From the NCBI RefSeq assembly GCF_000372725.1, contig NW_005201154.1, forward strand, positions 16,031-70,180: a DNA stretch of 54,150 nucleotides. The letters are read 5' to 3'. Below are positions 9,399-19,525 of this stretch, piece by piece; position 1 is the stretch's first letter; every line of letters begins with the position of its first letter. Both the position numbers and the translations under genes were made by a program. This DNA comes from Emiliania huxleyi CCMP1516. Its lineage: Eukaryota; Haptophyta; Isochrysidales; Noelaerhabdaceae. The notes under the pieces are model-generated. The model worked only from the letters and a program-made list of their open reading frames with translations, did not search any database and was not told the origin of the DNA.

Positions 9399-11248
9399 AT
9401 GGGCGTACGGACGCTCAGCGAAGCGCTCCAGCTGAGCGACGAGTGCCGCGTCATCACCACGGGCTCAGCGCCCTTCAACATTGTCCACACCAACAAGGGT
9501 GCGCGAGCACCAGCCACGCAGAGCTCGGCGCACACATCGCACAGGGCGAGAGGAACGCCGCCACGCTTGTGCGCAGAGAGGGGCGAAAGTCAGGCCGCCA
9601 GGATGCTTCTGCTGCGCGCCGCCGCCTCTCCCCGCTGCCGCCGGCTCCGACGCTGGCTCTTCCCCCTCTGACCCGAACGCGCCTCCCTCTGGCAGCCTGG
9701 AGCAAGCTGACTGGCTTCAAGTTCACCGAGGTGGCCAATCGGAGCAATTCCTTCCTGCAGGGCCCGCACACCGAGGCCAAGCTCGTCGAGCGGATGCGTG
9801 CCGCGAGTGAGAAGGGCGAGACCACTAGGGTTCGCGTCGTCAACTACGACCGCTACGGCACGCCCTTTTACAACTCGATTGAGATCTTCCCGCTGCGCGA
9901 CATGGCCGGCAAGCTGACGCACTACTGCGGCGTGCTGCACGGGGAGGACATACCGGATGGCGTGGTGCCGCCGATCGACAGGCACGCCGCCTGCGCCCGC
10001 GCCGCCGCTCGTGCCGAGCCGGCTTGGCAGGCGGGCCACGGGCCACGCGACTATAGCCCGCCTCCTTCCTCGCCCGCGCAGGAAGCCGGAGGAGCTGTTT
10101 GGCTCGACCTCGGGCTCGTCGACCGACCCGGACGAGGAGGAGGAGACCGCCGCCGCCGCCTCGGGGTGGCCGGCCGCCGCTGCTGGCCGCGGCGCGGGGC
10201 GGGTGAAGCGGCTGCGGAGAGGCGGGCACGTGACGCTGCAAGAGGCGCTCGACAACACGGAGGACGCGGTTGTGATGACGCAGCCGCACCCGCCGTACGC
10301 GATCACGCACGTGAACGCGCCGTGGTGCGCGCGCGTGGCCCGCGTAGGGGAGGGGCGATTGGGGGCTGCGGGGGGGAGGGGTGGGCGGCGGGGGGGGGTN
10401 NNNNNNNNNNNNNNNNNNNNNNNNNNNNNNNNNNNNNNNNNNNNNNNNNNNNNNNNNNNNNNNNNNNNNNNNNNNNNNNNNNNNNNNNNNNNNNNNNNNA
10501 GGTTAGAAAAAGGTACCCTCATAATTATATCCACTTTTGACAAAAAGTAGAGCAAGGCCCAATTCTTTAATTCAGGCAAAAGTATCCTCTTGTTATGCTT
10601 ACTCTCCTGGGGGCGGGGAGGGGTGACGGAGGTGACGGAGGAGGCGGCGGCTGCCACTGGTGGCGGTGGAGGTGGTGGCGCCTCGACGCGACGCCCCGCC
10701 CCCGCCCCTTCCCCCCCGTCGGGCAGGTGCGAGATGTGCGGCTACACCCTCGAGGAGGTCGAGGGGCTCTCGAGCTCGATTCTGCAGGGCGCAGAGACGG
10801 ACGAGGCGCGACCGCGGGGCGGCGCTCTTGGGAAGGGCGTTGGGGCGGCGAGGGTGAGGTGCGGCCGCCGCCGCCCCGTAGGCGCTCCTCTCCGAGCTGA
10901 TGGCGAGCGTGCGGCGCGGCGAGAGCTCATCCGCCACGCTGGTCAACTACAAGAAGGGCGGCGCGCGCTTCCTCAACCAGGCGCACGCGTCCGGCCGAGA
11001 GTAGACGCCGGGAGGACGCCAACAGAGCTTCCCCGACCGCGTGCGCTTGCAGCCCGGTCTACAGCCACGCCCATGACCCGTCCGGGACCTGGTCCCCTCC
11101 CCAGGTGCACATACAGCCCGTCTTCAACCAGAACGACGAGGTCGACCAGTTCATGGCGATGCTGCACGAGGTGGATGAGAAGGAGCGGCCGCCGCACGCC
11201 GCCCCAGCAGCAGCCAAGAAGGCGGGGCGGCGAGGGGAGCGAGCCTGA
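9399..11248 (+). CDS. Double PAS (LOV-like) sensor protein lacking both photoactive cysteines
   Basis: Six exons: 9399-9498, 9696-9981, 10082-10324, 10727-10805, 10882-10980 and 11105-11248, giving 316 aa. PAS 1 (about residues 10-120) reads VHTNKAWSKLTGFKF, NRSNSFLQG and GTPFYNSIEIFPLRD. PAS 2 (about 190-300) reads ITHVNAPWCEMCGYTLEEVE, GLSSSILQGAETD, GGARFLNQVHIQPVFN. Both match the LOV layout, including the FLQG turn, but the flavin-adduct Cys of GxNCRFLQ is Asn in the first and Ser in the second. The protein therefore probably senses something other than blue light by adduct chemistry, or only binds ligand or partner. Introns 1 and 3 are GT-AG; introns 2, 4 and 5 are GC-AG. No output domain is present. 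A 100-N gap lies in intron 3, so a further exon could be hidden, though the PAS 2 frame joins cleanly without one. Confidence 0.88.
10400..10499. other. Assembly gap (100 N)
   Basis: Exactly 100 N after a poly-G stretch, inside intron 3 of the PAS gene. The true length is unknown. Confidence 0.99.
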
Positions 11249-11945
11249 GGCGAGGGGGGAGGGGGGCGGGGTAGTCTTTTAGGCACGTAGCAGTCGGACA
11301 GAGGTAGCCTGTCCCGTGTCGGACGGCAGTCGTGGGGAGCCGGGATTGGTAGGGCCATGCCTCGCCCATGGCATGCTGTTACATGCTGCGTGCGGCTCTC
11401 GCCGTCCGTGCATGGATGTGTGTGCATCGTTCTGCATGTGGCGCGGTGGCGCGGTGGATGGAACGCGAATTTCGTCTGGACGGGGGAGTGTGGGAGCTGA
11501 CGCATGTCTGGACGGGCCAGCGATGCGTGGTCCGTGGAACATAGCCCTGGCTTTTGGGGACTGTACTCTATGTCCTATGTGTACACGCTCCGTTACCCTT
11601 TGCTGCGTCCACAAAAGCTGCTACGTCATACGACAGGGACAGCGGGGAGACAGGCTGCTCCTGCTGGCTGGTGTCACGAGGTGTCACGCGAGACGCGACA
11701 CGCCTCACGCCCTCACCCCGCTCCCCGGCTCCCCGCGCTCCCCCCGGTCCCCGCCTGGCGCGCTGCCGCTCGTCGGTCGTCGCTCAGCGGCGCACCCGCA
11801 CGAATGCGGCATGGAAGTCCCGCACGGCCACGGGGCGCACGGGGCGCGGACGTTCTCCCGCGCGCCGCGCCGCCCCGGGCCCAGGCCCCGGCGGCCGGGC
11901 CGCTCTCTCCGGCACATACTCTAACTCTATTCTCTATCCACACAC
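11249..11945. other. Intergenic, nothing recognised
   Basis: Between the PAS gene and the LINE B1 insertion. The reading frames have no family resemblance, and no tRNA-like fold or array was noticed. Confidence 0.5.
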
Positions 11946-12836
11946 ACACCCGGGGCCTTGGCGCCGGGGTCACGAGGAACTTGCAAGTCGTGGCCGAGGC
12001 GGCGACGGGAGCGGTGCAGAGGTGGATCCAGCTCAATGATGAGGCTACGGCGCGCATAATGAAGAGAGAGGAACACATCGAGTGGCTGAGGAAGCTCTTC
12101 ACTGGGTGGAAGGAGGCTCGGCCGGCCTTGAGGGAGTCGCGGAGGAGGAGGGATAACGGAGGTAACGTGCAGACAGGCCAGCAGCCAGTGGGACGAACGA
12201 GGGCCGCGACGGCGGCTCAAGCGGGAGGGAGCGGTGACAGTGGGCAGCGAGCGAAGTGGGTGAGACTGATGATGCTCCTTCGACTTAGGGAGCGGTTCAG
12301 CTGCTGGGCGGGCTTCAGGCTGGTGCTCACGCGAAAAGGAATCGACGCGATGTACAAAGCATACAATAAGAGGAGAAAGAAGAGGACGGACATCAGTGAT
12401 GACGAAACAGAAGCTAGCGCAGACGAGGGCAGGGCAGACCCGGGGACGGCGGAGTCGGAGCAGACGGCATCGGCCGCCGAGGAAACGTTGGGAAGAGGCA
12501 CGAGGAGGGCGGCGACCTCGACCGACTACGGAGGACCCGTCACCAGACGACGCAGGGCAGACGACGGGGAGGCGGAGCAGACGCGCAGGGCGAGACGAGG
12601 GAGGGAGCAGGATGTTGCTGAGATCAGCAGGAGGATGTACGAAGAGGTTAGGAGCAGCAGGGACCCGAGGGACCAGGTGGAAGACGGCTAGTGCTAGTCC
12701 CCCATCGGGAGGACGACCCCGGCTAGTCGCCGACCACACCCACAAAGAACCCTGCAAAGACCGCAGGGCGGGGACCTGTTCCTTTTTACCCATCTCCTAG
12801 TAGAGGTGTCCGTTTTATTTATTTATACACCCGGGG
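11946..12836 (+). mobile_element. LINE family B copy B1, 5'-truncated, with 10-bp target duplication
   Basis: Element 11956-12826 is flanked by ACACCCGGGG at 11946-11955 and 12827-12836. It encodes the C-terminal 240-odd residues of an ORF, open up to the stop at 12691 (REEHIEWLRKLFTGWKEA; RKGIDAMYKAYNKRRKKR; ending VEDG). It then has a 3' UTR (GGGACCTGTTCCTTTTTACC) and a (TTTA)n tail. The ORF end resembles that of LINE family A (REKNIGWIKRLFTAW), so the families are related despite different UTRs and tails. The terminal frame is still open, which suggests a fairly recent insertion. Confidence 0.85.
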
Positions 12837-13097
12837 TCGCTTCGCTCGAAAAAGGAAGAGTGCGGACAGCCGGGTGAGAACGGCCCGCAAGGCGCAAGAG
12901 AGACTCTACATCACGCGCAGACAGAACGCAATACCCGCGCGCCGCCTTAGTTACAGCGAGACAGGCCCAGCCCTGCCCGCGGCCCCGCGGCCCCGTCGGA
13001 GAGACTCGGCTCGGAGGGGCGACAAGACGGTGCCCTCCCGTGTAGGGCCCGTTTCCTGGCCGGTGGAGCACAGGTGGGGCAGGGTCGTCCCTCGCCC

Positions 13098-14797
13098 TCA
13101 CCCCTCGACCATGAAGGAGGTGGACTGCACGCCAACCTTGACCTTTGGCCCTCGCAGGCGCGGGTTCTCCTCCTCCTCGGGCTGCACCTCGGCCGCCCCC
13201 GCCTCGAGGAGCAGCCTCGCAACCTCGTCGTGGCCCGCCGCATGCGCCCAGAGCAGCGGCCGCGTTGACGACTCGTCCTGCGGGTCCGCCTCGGCGCCTG
13301 AAGCGACAGCACCGCGCCGCCTGAGCGAGGCCCGCCTCCACTCTAGCCTCTACGACCGCAGCGTGATCTGGCCGCCAGCGCTCTCGGCTCTAACTCGGCT
13401 CTGCCTAGGCCCAATCTCAGCTACATCTCGGCCACGTCTCGGCCGTGTCTAGATCACGAGATCTCGGCTGATCTCGGCTAGGTCTCGGCTCGGGCGCCGG
13501 CGTCCAGCAGCGCCTCCACCACCCACGCGTGCCCCTCCCGCGCCGCAAAGTGGAGCGGCGTGCTCCCGTCCTACCGAGATCTAGCCGAGATCTAGCCGAG
13601 ATCTAGCCGAGATCTAGCCGAGATCTAGCCGAGATCTAGCCGAGATCTAGCCGAGATCTAGCCGAGATCTAGCCGAGATCTAGCCGAGACCTAGCCGAGA
13701 TCTAGCCGAGATCTAGCCGAGATCTAGCCGAGATCTAGCCGAGGTGGAAGTGGCGCGGAGTGCGCCCGTCCTGCGCTCGCGCGTCCGCCGACGCGTTCGC
13801 CGCCAGCAGGTACTGCACCACCACCGAGTGTCCCATCTCCGCCTGCGGGACGTGTCGTGGACGTGTCAGGGAGCACCGCCGCCGAGCCCAGCCATGCCTC
13901 GGCTGCATCTCGGCTGCATCTCGGCTGCATCTCGGCTGCATCTCGGCTGCATCTCGGCTGCATCTCGGCTGCATCTCGGCTATGTCTCTACCGCGTGGTG
14001 CAGCGGCGCGAGCCCGCCCGCCGCCGCGGCGCTCACCGGCGCCCCGTACCTGACACGTCCACGGCACGTCCATCACACGTCTCGCGTGCGGGGATGGGCC
14101 CACCGGCGCGCCGCGCCGCAGCAGTAGCTCCGCGACGGCGGCGTGGCCCTTTCGTGCCGCAACGTGCAGCGGCGTCGAGCCGTCCGAGGCGCGCGCGTCG
14201 ATCGTCGCGTTGTGCTCGAGCAGCAAGTCGACGAGGTCCTTGTGCCCGCCTTCCACGGCCGCGTGCAGGGGCGTGAGGCCCATCCCCGACGGGTGGTTGG
14301 CGTTCGGGTCGGCGCCTAACAGCAGAGCTCGTGCAAGGCTCACGGCGGGCTGCGGAGCGGCGCGGGTCGGCGTTCTGTCGGCGCCGCTCGCGAGCAGCCG
14401 TGCGACAACCTCCAGCTGGTTGTTTGCGGCGGCGAATTGCAGGCCGGCGGCCTGTGCACTCGCAGCGGACCCGTCACCGGCGGGAGAGACGGAGGGCGTG
14501 TGACGGAGGGCGTGTGACGGAGGGCATAACCTGCGAGGCGATGCGGCTATCCGCCAGCTTGGAGCCACCGGTCTTCTGCGCCACGTACTGCGAGGCGAGC
14601 TGCTGCCGAACCTGCGCGCGGAAGCTCTCCGTCAACGACTTGGTCGCCTGCTCAATCTGCCGCAGCTCATACTCGTCCAGCACGCCATCCCCGTTGAGGT
14701 CGCCCGCGAGCGGCTCGCCCGCCGCCCCGTGCGGATCGACATAAGCCTGCTGCTGAGCCGAGGCGGCCACGACTAGCAAGGCGGTGCGAAGCAGCAT
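13098..14797 (-). CDS. Secreted or ER EF-hand plus ankyrin-repeat protein with array-filled introns
   Basis: Six exons on the minus strand: 14531-14797, 14117-14451, 13992-14049, 13771-13842, 13498-13570 and 13098-13297, giving 334 aa. Exon 1 carries a hydrophobic leader (MLLRTALLVVAASA, likely signal peptide) and one EF-hand loop, DLNGDGVLDEYE. The rest is five to six ankyrin repeats (GLTPLHAAVEGGHKDLVDLL; GLAPLHHAAEMGHSVVVQYL; ending WAHAAGHDEVARLLLEAGA). The 33-residue spacing stays exact across every junction, which supports the splicing. Intron donors are GT, GC, GT, GA and GC. Introns 3 and 4 are (CTCGGCTGCAT)n and (CTCGGCTAGAT)n arrays; intron 4 is bounded by duplicated coding sequence. 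The protein probably binds partners in a secretory compartment in a Ca2+-dependent way, but its pathway is unknown. Confidence 0.85.
13571..13770 (-). repeat. 11-bp tandem array forming an intron, bounded by duplicated exon sequence
   Basis: About fifteen units of CTCGGCTAGAT (gene strand) fill most of a 200-bp intron of the ankyrin gene. The coding sequence GACGGGCGCACTCCG (DGRTP) at the 5' edge is repeated as GACGGGAGCACGCCG (DGSTP) at the 3' edge. Cutting at the same point in both copies (CAG|GACGGG and TAG|GACGGG) restores an exact 33-residue ankyrin repeat. That implies a GA-AG intron; no GT or GC donor keeps the frame. Confidence 0.8.
13898..13991 (-). repeat. (CTCGGCTGCAT)n array in ankyrin-gene intron 3
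   Basis: About eight copies of an 11-bp unit that differs from the array in the next intron of the same gene. The intron uses donor GTAGAG and ends in a CACGTCC-type motif before CCCGCAG at 13843. Confidence 0.85.
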
Positions 14798-14857
14798 GTC
14801 GTGTGCGGTGGACTCGCGACCAGCACTCGGAAAAAAAGAAAAAAAAAGCCGAAAAGC

Positions 14858-15171
14858 ATGCGCATGCTCACAAGGGACCGGCATGCGGCGGCGTCACAGG
14901 ACGAGGCAGAAGAGAACGACGCGACAGAGGAGGAAATGACAAGGGAGAGAACGACGAGAGTGGGACGACCGCGAGGTGGCATGAAGGTTGCAGCGAGAAG
15001 CGGCGAGAGACTGCGAAGAGAGATAGGAAGAGGCAGACTCCCTAGGGTGGGCGACGGCTAGCGCACCACACACCTCTCCTTAAAATCCCTGTGTGGTGGC
15101 GGCGTGCCGTCCTCCCATCCCTCCCTTGGGTTGTCTGTTTTCTTTCTTTCTTTCTTTCTTTATGCGCATGC
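14858..15171 (+). mobile_element. LINE family A copy A2 with 10-bp target duplication
   Basis: Target duplication ATGCGCATGC at 14858-14867 and 15162-15171 surrounds about 290 bp of family A 3' sequence with a (TTTC)n tail. The duplicated target lies about 60 bp upstream of the ankyrin gene's ATG (14797), so the insertion split that gene's promoter or 5' UTR region. Confidence 0.88.
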
Positions 15172-16645
15172 GACTTGCACTCTTTCACTTGCACTCTTTC
15201 GTGCCACTCTCTCGCCGGTGCGCAGGGCATGGCCTCCCGCGCGGCTCGCGCTCACTCGGCCTGCCTCCGCCTCGCGGCTGGCTGAGCACGCCATGGGTCC
15301 GCCGGGTGTGGCGCTGCTCGCTCACTGCGCTGCACAAAGCTGCGAGAAGCAGAGGGGCCTCCTGAGCTTGAGCATTGCGCAGCGCGGCTGCTGGTGCTCG
15401 AGGGCGGCCGTGCGGTGGCGTGAGGGCCTGATTGGTGGTGACCTCGTGCTGCATCAGCGTGCGCAGCATGCTCCCTCACCCGGTGCTGAGACACGCTGGT
15501 GGGCGACTGGCGCCAGCTTCTCAATGCTGTCCTTGGCGTTGTGCAGCATGTCGCAATACTCCTGTTGCGCTGACCGACGCGCGGGGTGCGTCGTGCCGCG
15601 AGTGGAGCGAGAGGCTCGCGAGGCGCGCGGCTGTCGGTCAACCCTGCGGCGCATGCGCGCCGCCAAGGCTGCTCGACAGGCGACTAGCATTGTGGCGACG
15701 CGGTCGCCGTTACTCCAACTTTGCTTTGCCGATCAAAAGCGCCCGTCCTTTGCTTTTTAGCCGAGCCCGGAAGCCCACAGCGCAGGAGCCCGGCAGCAGC
15801 GCCGACGGCGGCCCCGCACCGCGTCGGCGGCGGTCTGAGCGAGGCAGCCTGCACTCCACAACCTCCTTGGCACTCCCCCGACGAGCGGCGCGCTATGCGG
15901 GCCCGCTGCGGGCGACGCGGGCGGCGAGCCGACGTGCGTGTCGCAGTCGTAGGCAGCGCTGTGGCGAAGCGAGGCGGTCGGCGCAGGCCCCCGGAGGCGG
16001 TCGCAGCGAGAGAAGCGAGGCAGAAGATGCTGTTGAAAGGGTGGGGAGCAGCCTGCCGTCGAGCGGCGCGCCGCGCGAGCCCGCTGCCGGCGACCCGACC
16101 GGAGAGCTCGTAGGCATGGTACTCCGAGCGCGCCATCGCGCCCGATACGGCCCGCCCTGGCCCTGCGGACCTTCCCAGAGAGCTTGGCGAGGCTGTGCAG
16201 AATGCCGAGAGCATTCTGAGCAGGCTGCCGTCGAGCGACGAGCCATGCTGGCTCGTCGCGGGCCGCGAGCTCGACAAGACCCGCGCAGAGCGTCGCCGAG
16301 CCTGGCGTGCCCGCCCGCACGCCCGCGGTCGCAGGCATGGAAGCCGAGCTTCCTGGCGTCTCTAGCCAGCGCTCACATGCCAAAAGACACCTCGCAGCGC
16401 GCGAGACGTGACCGAAGCTGCACGCCTCGGCGCCGCGAGAGCAGCCGGTCGACGTCGGCACCAAGCGCGCGGCCGCCGGGCGCCTCCGAACCGACAGGGG
16501 CGCCGCGGCAGTAGAGAGCACTCCACCGACATACCGTTTTGGCGGGTCAGTACCATGCCGCTGTCCGCAATTTTTCCGGCCTCAAAATTCTTGCGCCCAT
16601 CTCCTCTTGCGCCCATCTCCTCGCCCCTCACCCCTCACCCTGCGA
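15172..16645. other. No confident gene
   Basis: Frames are open on both strands but none shows a recognisable family. A minus-strand stretch near 15500 (EYCDMLHNAKDSIEKLAPVA) looks protein-like and may be an exon. A perfect 10-bp inverted repeat lies at 16236-16258, and related sequence occurs near 15880 and 16055. Just upstream of the bestrophin start is a short tandem repeat of CTTGCGCCCATCTCCT. Confidence 0.4.
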
Positions 16646-18003
16646 ATGGCCACGCCCGACATCCGCACCGAGTGGGGCACCCAGCGGCGCCTCGCCGAGA
16701 CCATGCGCCACGTGGACGACTCCGACATCGACGAGCTCATCGACCGCTTCACCCGACTCGGCGGCGGGCCTCGCTTCTTTGCCAAGTTCCACCCGCAGGC
16801 GTCGTGGCTGTGGCGGCAGTATCACGGGACGGTGCTGCAGCACACGTGGAAGCCCGCCTGCCTCGCGATGGTCCTCGCCTTTGCGACGGTCCACTACATG
16901 GAGTCTGACGGGCGCGACTGGCCAAAGTTTGGAGTGCCTCATGAGAAGGCGGTGGCGCAGCTGCTCGGCCTGGAGCGGGCGTGGAGCTACGTGCTCACGT
17001 TCGCGACCTTCATCAACTCCTTCTTCCTCTCCCAGTCGTACGGTTTCTGGCTCGCAAACAAGGGCAACACCCGCAAGGTGCAGGGCCGGCTCAACGACCT
17101 GTCCTGCCTGCTCGCCACGCACGCAGAGCGGGACGAGCAGGGCCGCTTCACCGAGCGGGCGCGCGCGCTGCTCGACGAGATGGCTCGCTGGGTGCGCCTC
17201 TTCCACATCCTCTTCTGGGCGGGCCAGGTCCGGCCAGCGCGCGCCGACGAAGGCGCCTCGCACTCTCGGCGCTGCGCCGCGCCGCCCGCAGCACGTCCAC
17301 GACACGTCCGGGGACACGCCCCAAGGCGCCTCCCTCTCGGTGCTGCGCACGGACCGCGGCCTCTCGCGGCTGTGCGAGCGGGAGCACCTGACGCGCGACG
17401 AGTACGAGCTGCTCGTCGGCGAGTCGTACCGCGTCTCGGAGACGCAGCGCCACTCGGCCCTCTCCATCTCGCTGCTGTCGCCCGTTGGTGAGGCGTCCCT
17501 GGTGGCCGCCGACCCGTCCTCCGCCTCTTTTGCAGGTCGTGCTCGAGTGGATCTGCGCGCGCTTCGTCCAGGCGCGGCAGGGCGCGCTGCTGCAGGGCGG
17601 CGCCGGCATGGAGACGGTCTTCCTCGACAAGGCCCTCGCCCTCCGCGCCGTCTGCGCCTCGATCGGCGACGACGCCGCCGCGCGCATGCCTCTCGCGTAC
17701 GTGCACCTGGTCCAGATCCTGGTCGACTGCCTCGTCGCGCTCGCCCCCCTCGCGCTGTATGCAAAGGTCGGCGTCTTCACCATCCCGCTGGTCGGCCTGC
17801 TCTGCGTCTTCTTCCGCGGCTTCCTCGCCCTCTCAAAGTCGTTCCTCGACCCGTTTGGCAACGAGGACTCGCTCTCCGAGAACCTGTCGGTGCACTGCCT
17901 CGTCTGCGAGGTCAACGCGGGCTCCGTCCGCTGGGCGAGCGGCATCGAGGAGCTGCCTCGCTGCGGCTACTCCCTCGCCGCGGGCAGGGGGGCGCGGCGG
18001 TGA
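16646..18003 (+). CDS. Bestrophin-family anion channel
   Basis: Three exons: 16646-17222, 17326-17483 and 17536-18003, giving 400 aa. Bestrophins are pentameric chloride/bicarbonate channels; algal and plant members act in thylakoids or near pyrenoids. Family features seen are RRLAETMRHVDDSDIDEL, a membrane segment near LAMVLAFATVHYM, RFFAKFHPQASWLWRQYHG, and in exon 3 LVALAPLALYAKVGVFTIPL followed by the hallmark LDPFGNEDS. Intron 1 is GC-AG (WAG|GCCAGG) and contains a CACGTCCACGACACGTCC motif shared with introns of other genes here. Intron 2 is GT-AG. No obvious bipartite plastid leader is visible at this start, so the compartment is unresolved. Confidence 0.88.
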
Positions 18004-19048
18004 AGCAGCCGAGGGAGAGGGGGAAGGGACGGGGCGCGAGGGCGTGCCCGCGAGTAGCCGGGACCACCACGCGGCAACCGGCCGTGTGGAGAGCTGGGGG
18101 CCCGCCGCCGCCGGCGCGCTGCAGCAAGGAACAGCCTCACCACGCGCCCGGCCCGACGCGTTGACACAGCGGCGAGGCGCGTTATGCTACCATATACACC
18201 ATTGGCGCGACGGCGTGACACGTCGTCGTAGACGTGACACGAGTTGCTATGGAGCGTCCGGTTCAACACGCGCTCGCGCGCTCGCGTCTGCGGTGGCGCC
18301 CAGAGAACATGTTGCACCTCATGCTGTTGCCCAGAGAACATGCACAGGTGCACCTCAAATTATCCCACGATGCCACGGACCGTCGCATATCCTGCACAGT
18401 AGATCATTTAGTGATAAAAAACCCAGAAAAATACTCTAGAGACTCACAAGCCCCACAACGGCTTGGAGCACTTGGAGTGCGGTCATTAACCTCACATCCA
18501 GGGCCGGGGAGCTCAGAAGCGCACCCAGCGGGCCGGATGATCGGTGTCGGGTTACGGGCAAGAGAGCCCTAGCCCCGGGGGTGCGCGTTCGCAGGGAAAG
18601 GGCCGTAAAGTAAACACGGGTCTCCGAGAGGGCTCCGTGTACCGGGTTTCCCCTTAACTGCAGAACGCCCCCTCTACTCGGAGCTAGTGGAGACTAGGTC
18701 CAGCCCTGGGTGGCGCAAGATCTGAGGTTTTGTGACAATCCTCAGATCCGTGTTTTTCTCGTTGTTTTGTCGCTCGCTCCGCTCGCCACCTCACGCTCCG
18801 TAGCCCGGCCATGGCCAGTACCCCGCGTCTCAGTGAGACGCGTGGTACCATCCAACTCCGGTCGACGGGCTCGAATGCGCTCAGCCTCAGGAGGGACAAA
18901 ACCGCGCGAATTCTGCATGCCACGCGGCGACTGAGGAGTCGTCGGAGGACACAAGAAAACGTGCGATTTACCAAACAGGTTCTCGAGGTTCTCGAGGTGG
19001 ATATCCTTTGGCCGCGTTGGGTAGCGCTACCAAACAGGACTCTTGGTT
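18004..19048. other. Non-coding, hairpin-rich stretch
   Basis: No gene is supported. Between 18590 and 18850 several stems are visible: GATCTGAGG and CCTCAGATC around a 12-base loop (about 18719-18748), and CGCGTCTCA-G-TGAGACGCG (about 18825-18843). At about 18979 is the TTCTCGAGG repeat shared with 6830. This could be the structured start of a retroelement or an RNA gene; neither is proven. Confidence 0.5.
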
Positions 19049-19282
19049 CAGTGGGCGTCAGAAGAGTCGTCCTTGCGTGAGGAGAGCTCGATAAACTCGA
19101 GGGGCCAAAATATGCGCCGCGAGGAGGGCAGAGCTGCGCCGAGCAGCGAGAGAGCAAGGGAGCGGCAGGCGGCGGCGCCGTCGCAGGACGAGGCAGAGGA
19201 GAGCGACGCGACAGAGGAAGAAGCGACAAGAGAGAGAACGACGAGAGTGGGACGACCGCGGGGTGGCATGAAGGTCGCAGCG
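19049..19282 (+). mobile_element. LINE family A fragment A3, truncated at both ends
   Basis: Matches 7591 onward and 29211 onward (CAGTGGGCGTCAGAAG to GGCATGAAGGTCGCAGCG) but stops before the 3' UTR and tail, and it carries frame-breaking changes. The following sequence is unrelated, so the 3' end was lost by deletion. Confidence 0.75.
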
Positions 19283-19525
19283 TCGCCCCCACCGTTCTCC
19301 ACCTCCACCCCTCCCCCTCCCCCCCGCCCTACCGAACCACCCACCGCCCACCCACGCCAACTTCCGCCCTCCCGCCGCCCTCCCCCCTTTCTGCCCCTCC
19401 GCCTTCACCATCCCCCATGTGTGCATTCCACTCCGTTCGCTCCCTCCCGCTTGGCGCCCATCCCGCCCTCCGCCCTCGCCCCCCGCCCCTGTCCTGGCTG
19501 GCCTGGGTGGCATAAACTCTCTGGC

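Noticed and set aside
13571..13770. CRISPR-like interpretation of the 11-bp arrays
   Set aside because: Units are 11 bp without spacers, inside eukaryotic introns, and differ between introns; nothing CRISPR-related.
15432..16514. 360-residue plus-strand frame between the ankyrin and bestrophin genes
   Set aside because: Composition is Arg/Ser/Ala low complexity with equally long frames on the other strand; no recognisable segment.
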